A stretch of 64,000 nt of DNA from an uncultured Rubrobacteraceae bacterium. Lineage in GTDB: Bacteria; Actinomycetota; Rubrobacteria; Rubrobacterales; Rubrobacteraceae. Made by a program: the position numbers and the translations under genes. Under the pieces are notes generated by a model, which worked only from the letters and a program-made list of their open reading frames with translations, made no database searches and had not been told where the DNA came from. The stretch spans positions 43,859 to 107,858 of the forward strand of contig CADCVF010000030.1 of assembly GCA_902806095.1 (NCBI GenBank). Direction: 5' to 3'. Positions 52,030-59,338 of the stretch are shown here, in pieces. Position 1 is the stretch's first letter. Every line of letters starts with the position of its first letter.

Positions 52030-52850
52030 TGGCCGGTCTACTCTCCCGCTGGCACGCTGCCCTCGCCGAGCAGTCGCCCGTGGCGGTGGCGACTGTTATA
52101 CAGGGGCCGGAAGGTTCACTCGGGGGTAAGATCCTCGTCTTCCCCGAGGATCACACAGGAACGGCTGGCAATGCAGAGTTGGACAAGGCCGTCGTGGAGA
52201 CGGCGCGAGGTTTGCTCGAGGGTGGGCGCACCGAGACGGTCCACCTCGGACCGCGCGGCCAGCGCAGGATGGAGGACGTTGCCGTCTTCATCCAGTCGTT
52301 CGCCCCGCCGCCGAGGATGTACGTCTTCGGCGCCATAGACTTCGCCTCGGCGGTAGCGAGGGTGGGCAAGTTCATGGGCTACCGCGTCATCGTCTGCGAC
52401 GCCCGAGCCGTCTTCGCCACCCGCGAACGCTTCCCTTCGGCGGATGAGATCGTCGTCGCCTGGCCTGATGAGTTCCTGAAGACCGCCGAGGTCGACGGCC
52501 GCAGCGTCATCACCGTCCTGACCCACGACCCCAAATTTGACGTGCCTGTTCTCAAGCAAGCGCTCGGCACGTCGGCGGGCTACATAGGGGCGATGGGGAG
52601 TCGCAGGACGCACGACAACCGAACGGCCCGCCTCAAGGAGGAGGGCGTCACGGACGAGCAACTCGCGCGCATTAGCAGTCCCATCGGCCTGGATATCGGG
52701 GCGCGCACCCCCGAGGAGACGGCCATAGCGATAGCGGCCGAGATCGTCGCGCTGAGGACCGGGCATTCCGGAGGACGTCTCGCCGAAAGATCCGGCCCTA
52801 TCCACGAGGCTGCGGCGGAAACCAGTACCGGTGGGGAAAGCGTGCGGTGA
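52029..52850 (+). CDS. XdhC-type Rossmann domain protein (CoxF-like)
   Basis: A 273-residue protein. The N-terminal piece resembles a degenerate XdhC domain (SPVAVATVIQGPEGSLGGKI). The C-terminal XdhC Rossmann domain follows: PRMYVFGAIDFASAVARVGK, YRVIVCDARAVFATRERFP, then GYIGAMGSRRTHDNRTARL and IGLDIGARTPEETAIAIAAE. It is thought to bind the cofactor during transfer. The next gene starts inside its end (GTGAG overlap). With the preceding gene it makes a split XdhC set. Confidence 0.9.
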   Translation: MAGLLSRWHAALAEQSPVAVATVIQGPEGSLGGKILVFPEDHTGTAGNAELDKAVVETARGLLEGGRTETVHLGPRGQRRMEDVAVFIQSFAPPPRMYVFGAIDFASAVARVGKFMGYRVIVCDARAVFATRERFPSADEIVVAWPDEFLKTAEVDGRSVITVLTHDPKFDVPVLKQALGTSAGYIGAMGSRRTHDNRTARLKEEGVTDEQLARISSPIGLDIGARTPEETAIAIAAEIVALRTGHSGGRLAERSGPIHEAAAETSTGGESVR

Positions 52851-53476
52851 GCAAAGATCACACCGGGATATGGGCGATCGTGCTCGCCGCGGGCGGTGGG
52901 AGCCGGTTCGGGGGCGGGAAGCTGCTCGCCAGACTCAGGGGTCGACCGCTCATAGAATCGGTCCTCGACAATCTCCTCGACGCGCCCGTCGAGGAGATCA
53001 TCGTCGTCGTCGGCGCAGACGCAGAAAGGCTGCACGAGGTCTGCGCACGGTACGGGGTCAGGATCGTCGCTAACGAGGAGTGGGAGCGAGGCCAGTCCAC
53101 GTCGGTCCTCGCCGGACTGCGGGCGTGTGGTGGAGAGGCTGCAGTGGTCTTGCTCGGGGACCAGCCGTTCGTCGGGCCCGAGGCCGTGGAGCGGCTCGTG
53201 GCGGCTTTCGCGGAGGGAGCAAGGGTTGCTGTCGCTACCTACGCAGGGAAGCGGCGCAATCCTGTTCTGTTCTCGCGGGAGGTGTGGCCGCTGCTCGAAG
53301 CGGAGTTGGCCGGGGATGAGGGGGCGCGGTCTGTTTTGCGGCGGCATCCTGAACTGGTCGTCGAGGTACCATGCGAAGGGGTGGGAGATCCTGCAGACAT
53401 CGATACTAGGGAGGACCTGAGGCATCTGGAGGAGATGCGCGGAGCTGTGGGTGACTATAAGATGGCGGGAGAATAG
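52847..53476 (+). CDS. mocA: Molybdenum cofactor cytidylyltransferase (MocA-like)
   Basis: A 209-residue NTP transferase. AIVLAAGGGSRFGGGKLLAR is the nucleotide-binding signature, followed by EEIIVVVGADAE, WERGQSTSVLAGLRACG and VVLLGDQPFVGPEAVERLV. It adds CMP to molybdopterin, giving the MCD form used by xanthine dehydrogenase and CO dehydrogenase-type enzymes. The GTG start overlaps the previous gene. Its place in the cox block supports this role. Confidence 0.9.
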   Translation: MSKDHTGIWAIVLAAGGGSRFGGGKLLARLRGRPLIESVLDNLLDAPVEEIIVVVGADAERLHEVCARYGVRIVANEEWERGQSTSVLAGLRACGGEAAVVLLGDQPFVGPEAVERLVAAFAEGARVAVATYAGKRRNPVLFSREVWPLLEAELAGDEGARSVLRRHPELVVEVPCEGVGDPADIDTREDLRHLEEMRGAVGDYKMAGE

Positions 53477-53526
53477 AAGGTCGTAACCGAAGAACGTACG
53501 ATAGCGATTCCTCAAAAGGAGGTACG

Positions 53527-54369
53527 ATGAAGATCAACAACGAGTTTACGGTGAGTGCCCCGATCCAGCAAGCCTGGGACACCATGCTCAACCTGGAGAG
53601 GATCGCGCCCTGCCTTCCAGGGGCGGCGATCCAGGATGAGAAAGACGAAGGTGAGTACGACGGCACGATGAAGGTGAAGATCGGCCCGATCACGGCCAAC
53701 TACAAGGGCACCGTGAAATTCGAGGAGGTCGACGAGGAGAACCACCGCGCCGTCCTCCAGGCCACAGGCCGCGACGCCCGCGGCCAGGGTACGGCCTCGG
53801 CGACCATCGTCTCGACCTTGCAGGAAGAAGGCGACGGTACAAAGGTCAGCGTCGAAACGGACATGAAGCTTACCGGACGCGCGGCCCAGTTCGGACGAGG
53901 CATCGCGCAGGACGTGGCGACGAAAATGCTCGACCAGTTCGCCTCCTGCCTGGAAGAGGAGATCACGGGCGGCCCCGAAGAAGGAGCCGCAGAAGGCGCA
54001 GCAGCGGAACCGACCGGCGAGGAGAACGGCTCGCGCGACGGCTCGCAGCAGGAGGAGGCTCCTCCCGCAGCGGCAGCAGGCGGTACGGCGGGCAGGATTA
54101 TAAGCAGCGAGGACCCGACCGTCATGGCAGGGGGCACGGTCGAAGGAGCCGTCGTCGCAGGAGCCAGCGCCTCCGAAGGCTCGGAGGGCGCCCCGACCAC
54201 CGAGACCGAACAGCCCTCCGCACAGCGGGAGACACCGCGCCGCGAGGAGCCGGAGGCGTTCGACGTCGGCGCGGCGAGCCAGGAGGCGATCCTCCAACGG
54301 GCCAAACCCTTGCTCATCGGCGCCGGCGTGCTCCTGGTCCTGATCTGGCTTCTCCGCCGCCGACGCTAG
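53527..54369 (+). CDS. coxG: CoxG family SRPBCC protein with membrane anchor
   Basis: A 280-residue protein. The SRPBCC domain (1-145) shows FTVSAPIQQAWDTMLNLERI, CLPGAAI and GTVKFEEVDEENHRAVL. A long Ala/Glu-rich linker leads to a single C-terminal helix (LLIGAGVLLVLIWLLRRRR). CoxG anchors the molybdenum hydroxylase to the membrane for electron transfer. It follows mocA by 50 bp behind AAAGGAGG and ends at a 13-bp-stem hairpin. Confidence 0.92.
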   Translation: MKINNEFTVSAPIQQAWDTMLNLERIAPCLPGAAIQDEKDEGEYDGTMKVKIGPITANYKGTVKFEEVDEENHRAVLQATGRDARGQGTASATIVSTLQEEGDGTKVSVETDMKLTGRAAQFGRGIAQDVATKMLDQFASCLEEEITGGPEEGAAEGAAAEPTGEENGSRDGSQQEEAPPAAAAGGTAGRIISSEDPTVMAGGTVEGAVVAGASASEGSEGAPTTETEQPSAQRETPRREEPEAFDVGAASQEAILQRAKPLLIGAGVLLVLIWLLRRRR

Positions 54370-54370
54370 A

Positions 54371-54399
54371 GCGGTTTGCAAAGATCCTTTGCAAACCGC
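54371..54399. terminator. Terminator-like hairpin, 13-bp stem, after coxG
   Basis: GCGGTTTGCAAAG and its exact complement pair around an ATC loop, 1 bp after the coxG stop. No T-tract. A TCAGC repeat begins immediately downstream. Confidence 0.75.
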
Positions 54400-54488
54400 G
54401 CATTTCAGCTTGTCAGCTAGTCAGCATTTCAGCAAGAACAGAGAGCTGAATAGCTGACGAGCAAAGCCCGAAGGGCTGAGCGTGCTGA
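54400..54488. repeat. TCAGC hairpin-module repeat (copy 6)
   Basis: The left arm is TTCAGCTTGTCAGCTAGTCAG then CATTTCAGCAAG with strict 8-bp phasing. After a short core, the inverse module (54453-54488) has a GCCC-gaa-GGGC stem. The element is bracketed by two different terminator hairpins belonging to the convergent coxG and DUF4396 genes. Confidence 0.82.
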
Positions 54489-54493
54489 CCAGA

Positions 54494-54525
54494 GCGGTGT
54501 GAGGCAGCGAGTTGCCTCACACCGC
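54494..54525. terminator. Terminator-like hairpin, 13-bp stem, after the DUF4396 gene
   Basis: GCGGTGTGAGGCA pairs exactly with TGCCTCACACCGC around GCGAGT. It ends 1 bp before the stop codon of the minus-strand DUF4396 gene. Confidence 0.75.
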
Positions 54526-54526
54526 A

Positions 54527-54985
54527 TCAATGATGACTGTGGTGTTGGTGGACGACGGCGTGGCCCTTGCCGCGGGAGATCAGGTACCGGTTGACGGGGA
54601 AGGCGGCGACGAACGCGACCGCGAGCGCGAAGGCCAGGCTCCCCCAGAAAAGAAGGCTGCCTAGTCCCGCGTCCATCGCGCCAGGGACCGCCACGATGAT
54701 GAGGTTGTCAACGATCTCCATGACCGTGATCGAGAGCGTGTCGGAGGCGAAGGCTAGCGGCAGTACCGCACCCAACGCCATACCAGACCGCAACAGCGGC
54801 AACATCGTCAGCCCGTATCCGAAGAAGAAAGCCAACACTATCGCGAGCGTGATGGTGGCGAAGGTCCCCCATCCGAGCGCGGTTCCGATGACTATCCCGA
54901 GCACCTCACCTATGGCACATCCCGTCAGACAGTGCAGCGTCGCAGAGAAAGCCGTCCGGTTGAGTGGGCTATTCCAGGTGGCCAT
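54527..54985 (-). CDS. DUF4396 membrane protein
   Basis: A 152-residue membrane protein with four helices. AFSATLHCLTGCAIGEVLGI and VIGTALGWGTFATI identify DUF4396. The conserved His-Cys-x3-Cys and the C-terminal HAVVHQHHSHH suggest metal binding. ATG 54985 has GGAGGG 6 bases before it and is preferred to ATG 54991. A CsoR-type operator lies 36 bp upstream, so copper-responsive expression is likely. The function is unknown. Confidence 0.85.
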   Translation of the reverse strand: MATWNSPLNRTAFSATLHCLTGCAIGEVLGIVIGTALGWGTFATITLAIVLAFFFGYGLTMLPLLRSGMALGAVLPLAFASDTLSITVMEIVDNLIIVAVPGAMDAGLGSLLFWGSLAFALAVAFVAAFPVNRYLISRGKGHAVVHQHHSHH

Positions 54986-55020
54986 AAACATCCCTCCTAG
55001 GCGCGTAAATCGACGTCATT

Positions 55021-55041
55021 ATATACCCCCCAGGGGTATAT
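55021..55041. promoter_or_regulatory. CsoR-type operator ATATACCCC-N3-GGGGTATAT
   Basis: Perfect 9-bp arms with a CCA centre. TACCCC-N3-GGGGTA is the G-tract dyad bound by copper-sensing CsoR/RcnR-family repressors. It precedes the minus-strand DUF4396 gene. No csoR gene was found in the window. Confidence 0.7.
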
Positions 55042-55152
55042 GTAAAGGTGGTGATGATGGCGGCGATGGCCATGAATTCCCCTGGGCACCCCCCAACGAG
55101 CCGGATGATCTACGCGTCCGCATGAAGCAGGGACCACTGCGGCTCGATTAGA

Positions 55153-55256
55153 GCAGCAAGTCAGCACTTCAGCACGCCGCTTCGCGGCTTGTCAGCTTCT
55201 CAGCCGGTCAGCGTTGTGGGTTGCGCGCGAGATCTGGCTGAAATGCTGAAGTGCTG
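55153..55256. repeat. TCAGC hairpin-module repeat (copy 7)
   Basis: The left arm includes GTCAGCACTTCAGC and a module at 55169-55196 with stem GCCGC-ttc-GCGGC, then TCAGCTTCTCAGCCGGTCAGC phased at 8 bp (with one variant step). The right arm is GGCTGAAATGCTGAAGTGCTG. It abuts the hairpin at the end of the next gene. Confidence 0.82.
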
Positions 55257-55286
55257 CCGGGTTAGCGGGTATCCCGCTAACCCGGC
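55256..55286. terminator. Terminator-like hairpin, 14-bp stem
   Basis: GCCGGGTTAGCGGG and its exact complement pair around TAT. It lies directly after the stop of the minus-strand small gene at 55287 and next to a TCAGC repeat. Confidence 0.75.
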
Positions 55287-55499
55287 TCACCTGCGGCTAT
55301 CGTTGAGGATCTCGAAGACCTCTTCGATCAGGGCCTCGCGTTTGTCGGGGGGGAGGTCGCGGGGATGAATGGTTTGTTTGTCGGACTGGAGGTTGCGCAA
55401 ACTCGCCTCTTCGGCCAGGTACTGGTCTATAAGGCGGACGATGGCGTCAACCTTCTCACGGGGCAGTCCGTCGCCGCCGCGGGTCAGTCTGCTCCACAT
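55287..55499 (-). CDS. Small hypothetical protein
   Basis: A 70-residue, charged, probably helical protein (KVDAIVRLIDQYLAEEASLR, DKREALIEEVFEILND). No signal, transmembrane segment or cysteine. It is followed by a strong hairpin, which supports it being a real transcript. I do not recognise the family. Confidence 0.6.
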   Translation of the reverse strand: MWSRLTRGGDGLPREKVDAIVRLIDQYLAEEASLRNLQSDKQTIHPRDLPPDKREALIEEVFEILNDSRR

Positions 55500-55568
55500 G
55501 TCGATCGTCCCTTCCGTGAAGGTGGGCGGTGTCGTGGCAGATTATAACGTCGGGGTACTGTTGGGGCT

Positions 55569-56435
55569 TCAAGCCTGCCTGGAGGCTGTGCGACGTAAGA
55601 AAGTGCGGTCTTCCGAGGGCATGAAGTCCTTTCCTTTACGCCAGGCGTAGGCCGTTATGTGGAGTTCGTGATCTTCTATCTCGACGAGGTTGAAGCTCGA
55701 TGCACGTCCTGGGCGGATTCGGTTCGAGATGGTCCCCGCGGTCGAGATGATCAGACCTCGTGCGCCCCTCTCGAAGGTGTGGATGGCGTCCTGGTGGTCG
55801 TGCCCGGAGAGGATCAACTCCGTACCGAGGTCGGCGAAGGCGTGGAGGGCCTGCTCCGTGTTGGCGAGGCCGTGGCGGCCGGATAGCGGGCCCCTAACCG
55901 GGTTGTGGTGCATCATTACGACGCGGCAGGCGTCGGGGGCGGCGTGCTCGAAGATCTGCCTAACACGCATTACGTCAGCGTGTTTGACCTGGCCTATAAC
56001 GCCGAGGTCACGCAAGCGGCGAGTGATCGAACCCCGCGTGATGCCGTGGGCCGTGTTTACACCCGCGATGATCGCCCCCTCGACCTCGAGAGAAGGACTC
56101 AGGTCTTCCGAGATGTGCCTTACATACCTGGAGTACTTGAACTTGTGGGCCTGCTCCCTGAAGAGACCAGCGAGGCCGAGGTTGCGGGCCACGGCCCCGA
56201 GCCAGCGGATGTCGTGGTTGCCGGGGACAACGGTGTAGGGTGCTATCTCCCCGATGGAATCGAGGTAGGCTCGGGCGTTCGAAAACTCCCTGTTCGTGCA
56301 ACGTTGCGTCAGGTCGCCGGAGACGGCCACAGCGTCTGGCCGGATCTCCGCAATGAACCCTTTCAAGGCATCGAGGCGCTCGGCGACCGCTGGACGCCCG
56401 AAATGCAGGTCCGAAATATGCACGAGGGTGGCCAC
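55569..56435 (-). CDS. Metallophosphoesterase
   Basis: A 288-residue calcineurin-like phosphoesterase. The motifs appear in order: LVHISDLHFGRP, VAVSGDLTQRC, YTVVPGNHDIRW, VVMMHHNPVRG and LILSGHDHQDAI. The arrangement is that of cAMP phosphodiesterase CpdA-like or Icc-type enzymes. GTG 56435, just before the first motif, is the likely start. The frame is open to 56501. The substrate cannot be named. Confidence 0.9.
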   Translation of the reverse strand: MATLVHISDLHFGRPAVAERLDALKGFIAEIRPDAVAVSGDLTQRCTNREFSNARAYLDSIGEIAPYTVVPGNHDIRWLGAVARNLGLAGLFREQAHKFKYSRYVRHISEDLSPSLEVEGAIIAGVNTAHGITRGSITRRLRDLGVIGQVKHADVMRVRQIFEHAAPDACRVVMMHHNPVRGPLSGRHGLANTEQALHAFADLGTELILSGHDHQDAIHTFERGARGLIISTAGTISNRIRPGRASSFNLVEIEDHELHITAYAWRKGKDFMPSEDRTFLRRTASRQA

Positions 56436-56501
56436 GAACAGCGATTCTACCCGAACGCACCCTGGCTCCAAACCCCGCCCTGCCATTTGCAAGCCTTTCA
56501 C

Positions 56502-56524
56502 CTAGTCAGCATTTCAGCTCGTTG
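56502..56524. repeat. Short TCAGC-unit repeat (copy 8)
   Basis: TAGTCAGCATTTCAGCTC shows two TCAGC units at 8-bp spacing without a hairpin module. It lies upstream of the phosphoesterase gene. Confidence 0.55.
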
Positions 56525-56633
56525 GTTTCGCTTATAGTTTCTCGCTCGTAGTCGCATGCGCAGATTCGCGGTACTGGAGCTGCGGATGGGGCAAGCTACT
56601 TGGGCTCGGAGGCAACGACACGCCAGGCTCACC

Positions 56634-57428
56634 CTACCTGATGCTCTTCAGGAAATCTGAGAGTGCGGCGTTGAACTCCTCGGGCGCTTCGAGATTGGAA
56701 AGGTGGCCGGTCTGGGGAATGGTCACGTGTCGGGCGCCGGGTATCTTCGCGGCCAAAGCGCCCATGATCTCGGGGGGAGAGATACCATCATCCTCCCCTC
56801 CGACGACGAGGGTTGGGACGCCTATCTCACCAAGGAGCGGGGTCGAGTCAGGGCGCTCGCGCATGGCGCCGAGGGCTGCGACGGTGCCGTCGGGGGAGTT
56901 CTCGAAGATCATGGCCCGCACCCTCTCCACGAGCTCTTCGTCGTTCTGCAGGGTGTCAGGGGTGAGTAGGCGCTCCATCTGAAGATCCACGAGGACCCCG
57001 ACTCCCTCCCGGGCGACGCTGAGGGCCATCTCTTTGCGGGTCTCCCGCATCTCCTCGGAGTCAGGTTCGGCGCGCGTATTGGCGAGAACGAGGGCGGAGA
57101 CCCTCTCGGGGAAAAGCCTCATACACTCGAAGGCGACGTAGCCGCCCAGCGACACGCCGCCGAGGATCACACGCTCCAGATGCAGCCTGTCAAGGAGGCC
57201 GCGGAGCCCTTCCGCATAGTAGCGGACGTCGGGCTGGGCCGGAGTACGAGGAGAACGCCCGAACCCGGGGTAATCCGGAGCGACGACACGGTGGCTCCCC
57301 GAGAATGCCGCCATCTGGGACTCGAACATCCTGCCGTTGAGCGGAAAGGCGTGGAGCAGGACGAGCGGCTCACCCTCCCCGAGATCCCTGTACGACATCG
57401 CTACGCCGGAAGTCCTGTGGTCCACCAC
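56634..57428 (-). CDS. Alpha/beta hydrolase
   Basis: A 264-residue alpha/beta hydrolase. LVLLHAFPLNGRMFESQM holds the oxyanion turn. The nucleophile elbow is LGGVSLGGYVAFE, the acid is in VVGGEDDGISPP, and the histidine in QTGHLSNLEAPEE. The sequence is close to PcaD/lactonase-type esterases. The GTG at 57428 follows AAAGGAG. The substrate is unknown. Confidence 0.9.
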   Translation of the reverse strand: MVDHRTSGVAMSYRDLGEGEPLVLLHAFPLNGRMFESQMAAFSGSHRVVAPDYPGFGRSPRTPAQPDVRYYAEGLRGLLDRLHLERVILGGVSLGGYVAFECMRLFPERVSALVLANTRAEPDSEEMRETRKEMALSVAREGVGVLVDLQMERLLTPDTLQNDEELVERVRAMIFENSPDGTVAALGAMRERPDSTPLLGEIGVPTLVVGGEDDGISPPEIMGALAAKIPGARHVTIPQTGHLSNLEAPEEFNAALSDFLKSIR

Positions 57429-57442
57429 GTTCTCCTTTGGTT

Positions 57443-57512
57443 AGCTTGTCAGCACGCCGCCCTACGGGCGGCTTGTCAGCTAGTCAGCATTTCAGCTAGT
57501 CAGCTCTTTAGT
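57443..57512. repeat. TCAGC hairpin-module repeat (copy 9)
   Basis: The module (57449-57480) is TCAGCACGC, then a CCGCCC-tac-GGGCGG stem, then CTTGTCAGC. It is followed by GTCAGC, TTCAGC and GTCAGC units, each 8 bp apart. It lies just upstream of the hydrolase gene, in the divergent space with the acetyltransferase gene. Confidence 0.82.
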
Positions 57513-57670
57513 CCTGCAATAGCTTCTCCAAGAAACCATAGCCGCCACCGATGGTAGCGGTTTCGGCGGACAGTTTCCGCCTACACCCTCTCCCAGATAC
57601 CTGTAACCTGAAACCTATGGCCCATCCGTTACCATATCTTCTGACAGGTCCCGAGTGAGGGGTAACGAGC

Positions 57671-58282
57671 ATGTGGGAGAACCTGGCGAGCGTGTTGGAG
57701 GGAAAGGTAGTGCGACTCGAGCCTTTGGCGCGGCGTCACGAGCAGGGCCTCTTCGAGGCCGCGGGGGATGAGAGGATCTGGCGCTGGATGCCATACGACG
57801 CCAGTGAGTCCGGCGAGAGGTTTCACGTCTGGCTCGAGGATGCCCTGGCCGCTACTTCGGCGGGGATGGAGGCCGCTTTCGCCACCGTAGACGCGGGCAC
57901 GGGGGAGCCCGTGGGCAGCACCCGTTATCTCGCCCTTCGGCCCGAGCACCGGGGGCTGGAGATCGGGTGGACCTGGCTCGCTCCCGCACACTGGCAGGCC
58001 GGCGCGAACGTCGAGGCCAAGCTCTTGATGCTGGAGCACGCCTTCGAGCGCCTGGGGTGCCTGCGCGTCGAGTTCAAGACCGACGCCCGTAACGAGCGTT
58101 CGCGCGCCGCCCTAGCGGCCCTCCCGGCGCAGTTCGAGGGCATCTTCCGCAAGCATATGCTCGTGCGCGGCGATGAACGCCGCGACTCCGCCTACTACAG
58201 TATCATCGACGAGGAGTGGCCTGAGGTCAGGGATAACCTCAGGCGACGCATCGACGCTATCCGAAAAAAGGAGGCCAGATGA
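57671..58282 (+). CDS. GNAT acetyltransferase, RimJ/RimL type
   Basis: A 203-residue GNAT protein. It begins LEGKVVRLEPLARRHEQGLF and shows PVGSTRYLALRPEHRGLEIG, TWLAPAHWQAGANVEAKLLM and LEHAFERLGCLRVEFKTDARNERS in two runs, all typical of RimJ/RimL-like acetyltransferases. The last segment, FRKHMLVRGDERRDSAYYSI, fits too. It overlaps the cupin gene by 4 bp. The substrate is unknown. Confidence 0.9.
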   Translation: MWENLASVLEGKVVRLEPLARRHEQGLFEAAGDERIWRWMPYDASESGERFHVWLEDALAATSAGMEAAFATVDAGTGEPVGSTRYLALRPEHRGLEIGWTWLAPAHWQAGANVEAKLLMLEHAFERLGCLRVEFKTDARNERSRAALAALPAQFEGIFRKHMLVRGDERRDSAYYSIIDEEWPEVRDNLRRRIDAIRKKEAR

Positions 58283-58635
58283 GCGGCGGCAGCGCTCTAG
58301 CCGGGCGACGCAGGATGACGGTCGCCGAGGCGATGGAGCACTTGCCGGGACTAGGGGGAGAGCGTTTCGCGGAGGTACTCTGGCACGGGAGCATGGAGGT
58401 CGAGATCTACGCTCCCCGCGGCACCGACCCGCAGACGCCGCACACCCGCGACGAGCTGTACGTGGTCGTCAGCGGAAGCGGGACGTTCGTCAACGGGCCC
58501 GAGCGCCATCCCTTCGGCCCAGGCGACGTGTTGGTCGTGCCGGCGGGCGTCGAGCACCGCTTCGAAGATTTCACGGACGATCTTGCCGTGTGGGTGGTCT
58601 TCTACGGTCCCGAGGGTGGAGAGGAGAATTCATGA
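58279..58635 (+). CDS. Cupin domain protein
   Basis: A cupin of 118 residues. Motif 1 is PHTRDELYVVVSGSGTFVNG, where the second metal histidine of the usual H-x-H is replaced by Arg. Motif 2 is VLVVPAGVEHRFEDF. The ATG overlaps the acetyltransferase stop as ATGA. The function is unknown. It may be cotranscribed with the GST downstream. Confidence 0.87.
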   Translation: MSGGSALAGRRRMTVAEAMEHLPGLGGERFAEVLWHGSMEVEIYAPRGTDPQTPHTRDELYVVVSGSGTFVNGPERHPFGPGDVLVVPAGVEHRFEDFTDDLAVWVVFYGPEGGEENS

Positions 58636-58690
58636 GACCATTGATGCGCTGCGTTCTCGGGGCGTGGAAACCACATGGATCGGGGTCGCT

Positions 58691-59302
58691 ATGATCTTGC
58701 ACGATTTCCTGTCGTCCGGGAACGGCTACAAGGTCAGGCTGCTGCTCACGCAGCTCGGCATCCCTTTCGAGCGGATCGAGTACGACATAACAACCGGCGA
58801 GACGCGCACCCCTGAGTACCTGGAGACGGTCAACGCGAACGGGCGCATCCCCGTGCTCGAGTCCGAAGAAGGCGTGCTTCTGCCAGAATCCAACGCCATA
58901 TTGTTCTACCTCGCTGAGGGTACCAGGTTCATGCCGGAGAACCGGCTAGGGAGGGCCCGGGCGTTGCAGTGGATGTTCTTCGAGCAGTACACCCACGAGC
59001 CCAACATAGCCGTGGCCCGCGCCTGGCTTCACGTCTTCGACGTCGCGATGACGGAGAAACGGAGGAGCGCACTCGAGACCAGACAGAAGCTCGGGTACGA
59101 GGCGCTAGGTGTCATGGAGGACCACCTGAAAGCCAACGACTTCTTCGCCGCCGGTCGCTACTCGATTGCGGACATCTCCCTCTACGCCTACACGCACGTC
59201 GCGGATGAAGGAGGCTTCGATCTGGCTGGTTTCCCCTCCGTTCGCGCCTGGTTGGAGCGTGTCTCCTCGCAGCCAGGATACATACCGATAACCCAGAGTT
59301 GA
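58691..59302 (+). CDS. Glutathione S-transferase family protein
   Basis: A 203-residue GST. The thioredoxin-like N-terminal domain shows SSGNGYKVRLLLTQLGIPF and ANGRIPVLE, then LLPESNAILFYLAEG at the glutathione site. The helical C-terminal domain shows FFAAGRYSIADISLYAYTHV. ATG 58691 matches the family start. The frame is open further upstream. It detoxifies or isomerises thiol adducts. The thiol may not be glutathione in actinobacteria. Confidence 0.92.
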   Translation: MILHDFLSSGNGYKVRLLLTQLGIPFERIEYDITTGETRTPEYLETVNANGRIPVLESEEGVLLPESNAILFYLAEGTRFMPENRLGRARALQWMFFEQYTHEPNIAVARAWLHVFDVAMTEKRRSALETRQKLGYEALGVMEDHLKANDFFAAGRYSIADISLYAYTHVADEGGFDLAGFPSVRAWLERVSSQPGYIPITQS

Positions 59303-59338
59303 ACATAGCACCGGCCGGCTATCTAGAGAGGATTCGGC

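Noticed and set aside
55050..55151. A possible csoR remnant downstream of the CsoR-type box (short DDLRVR-like peptide)
   Set aside because: Too short, no CsoR Cys/His ligands, and several frames are equally open.
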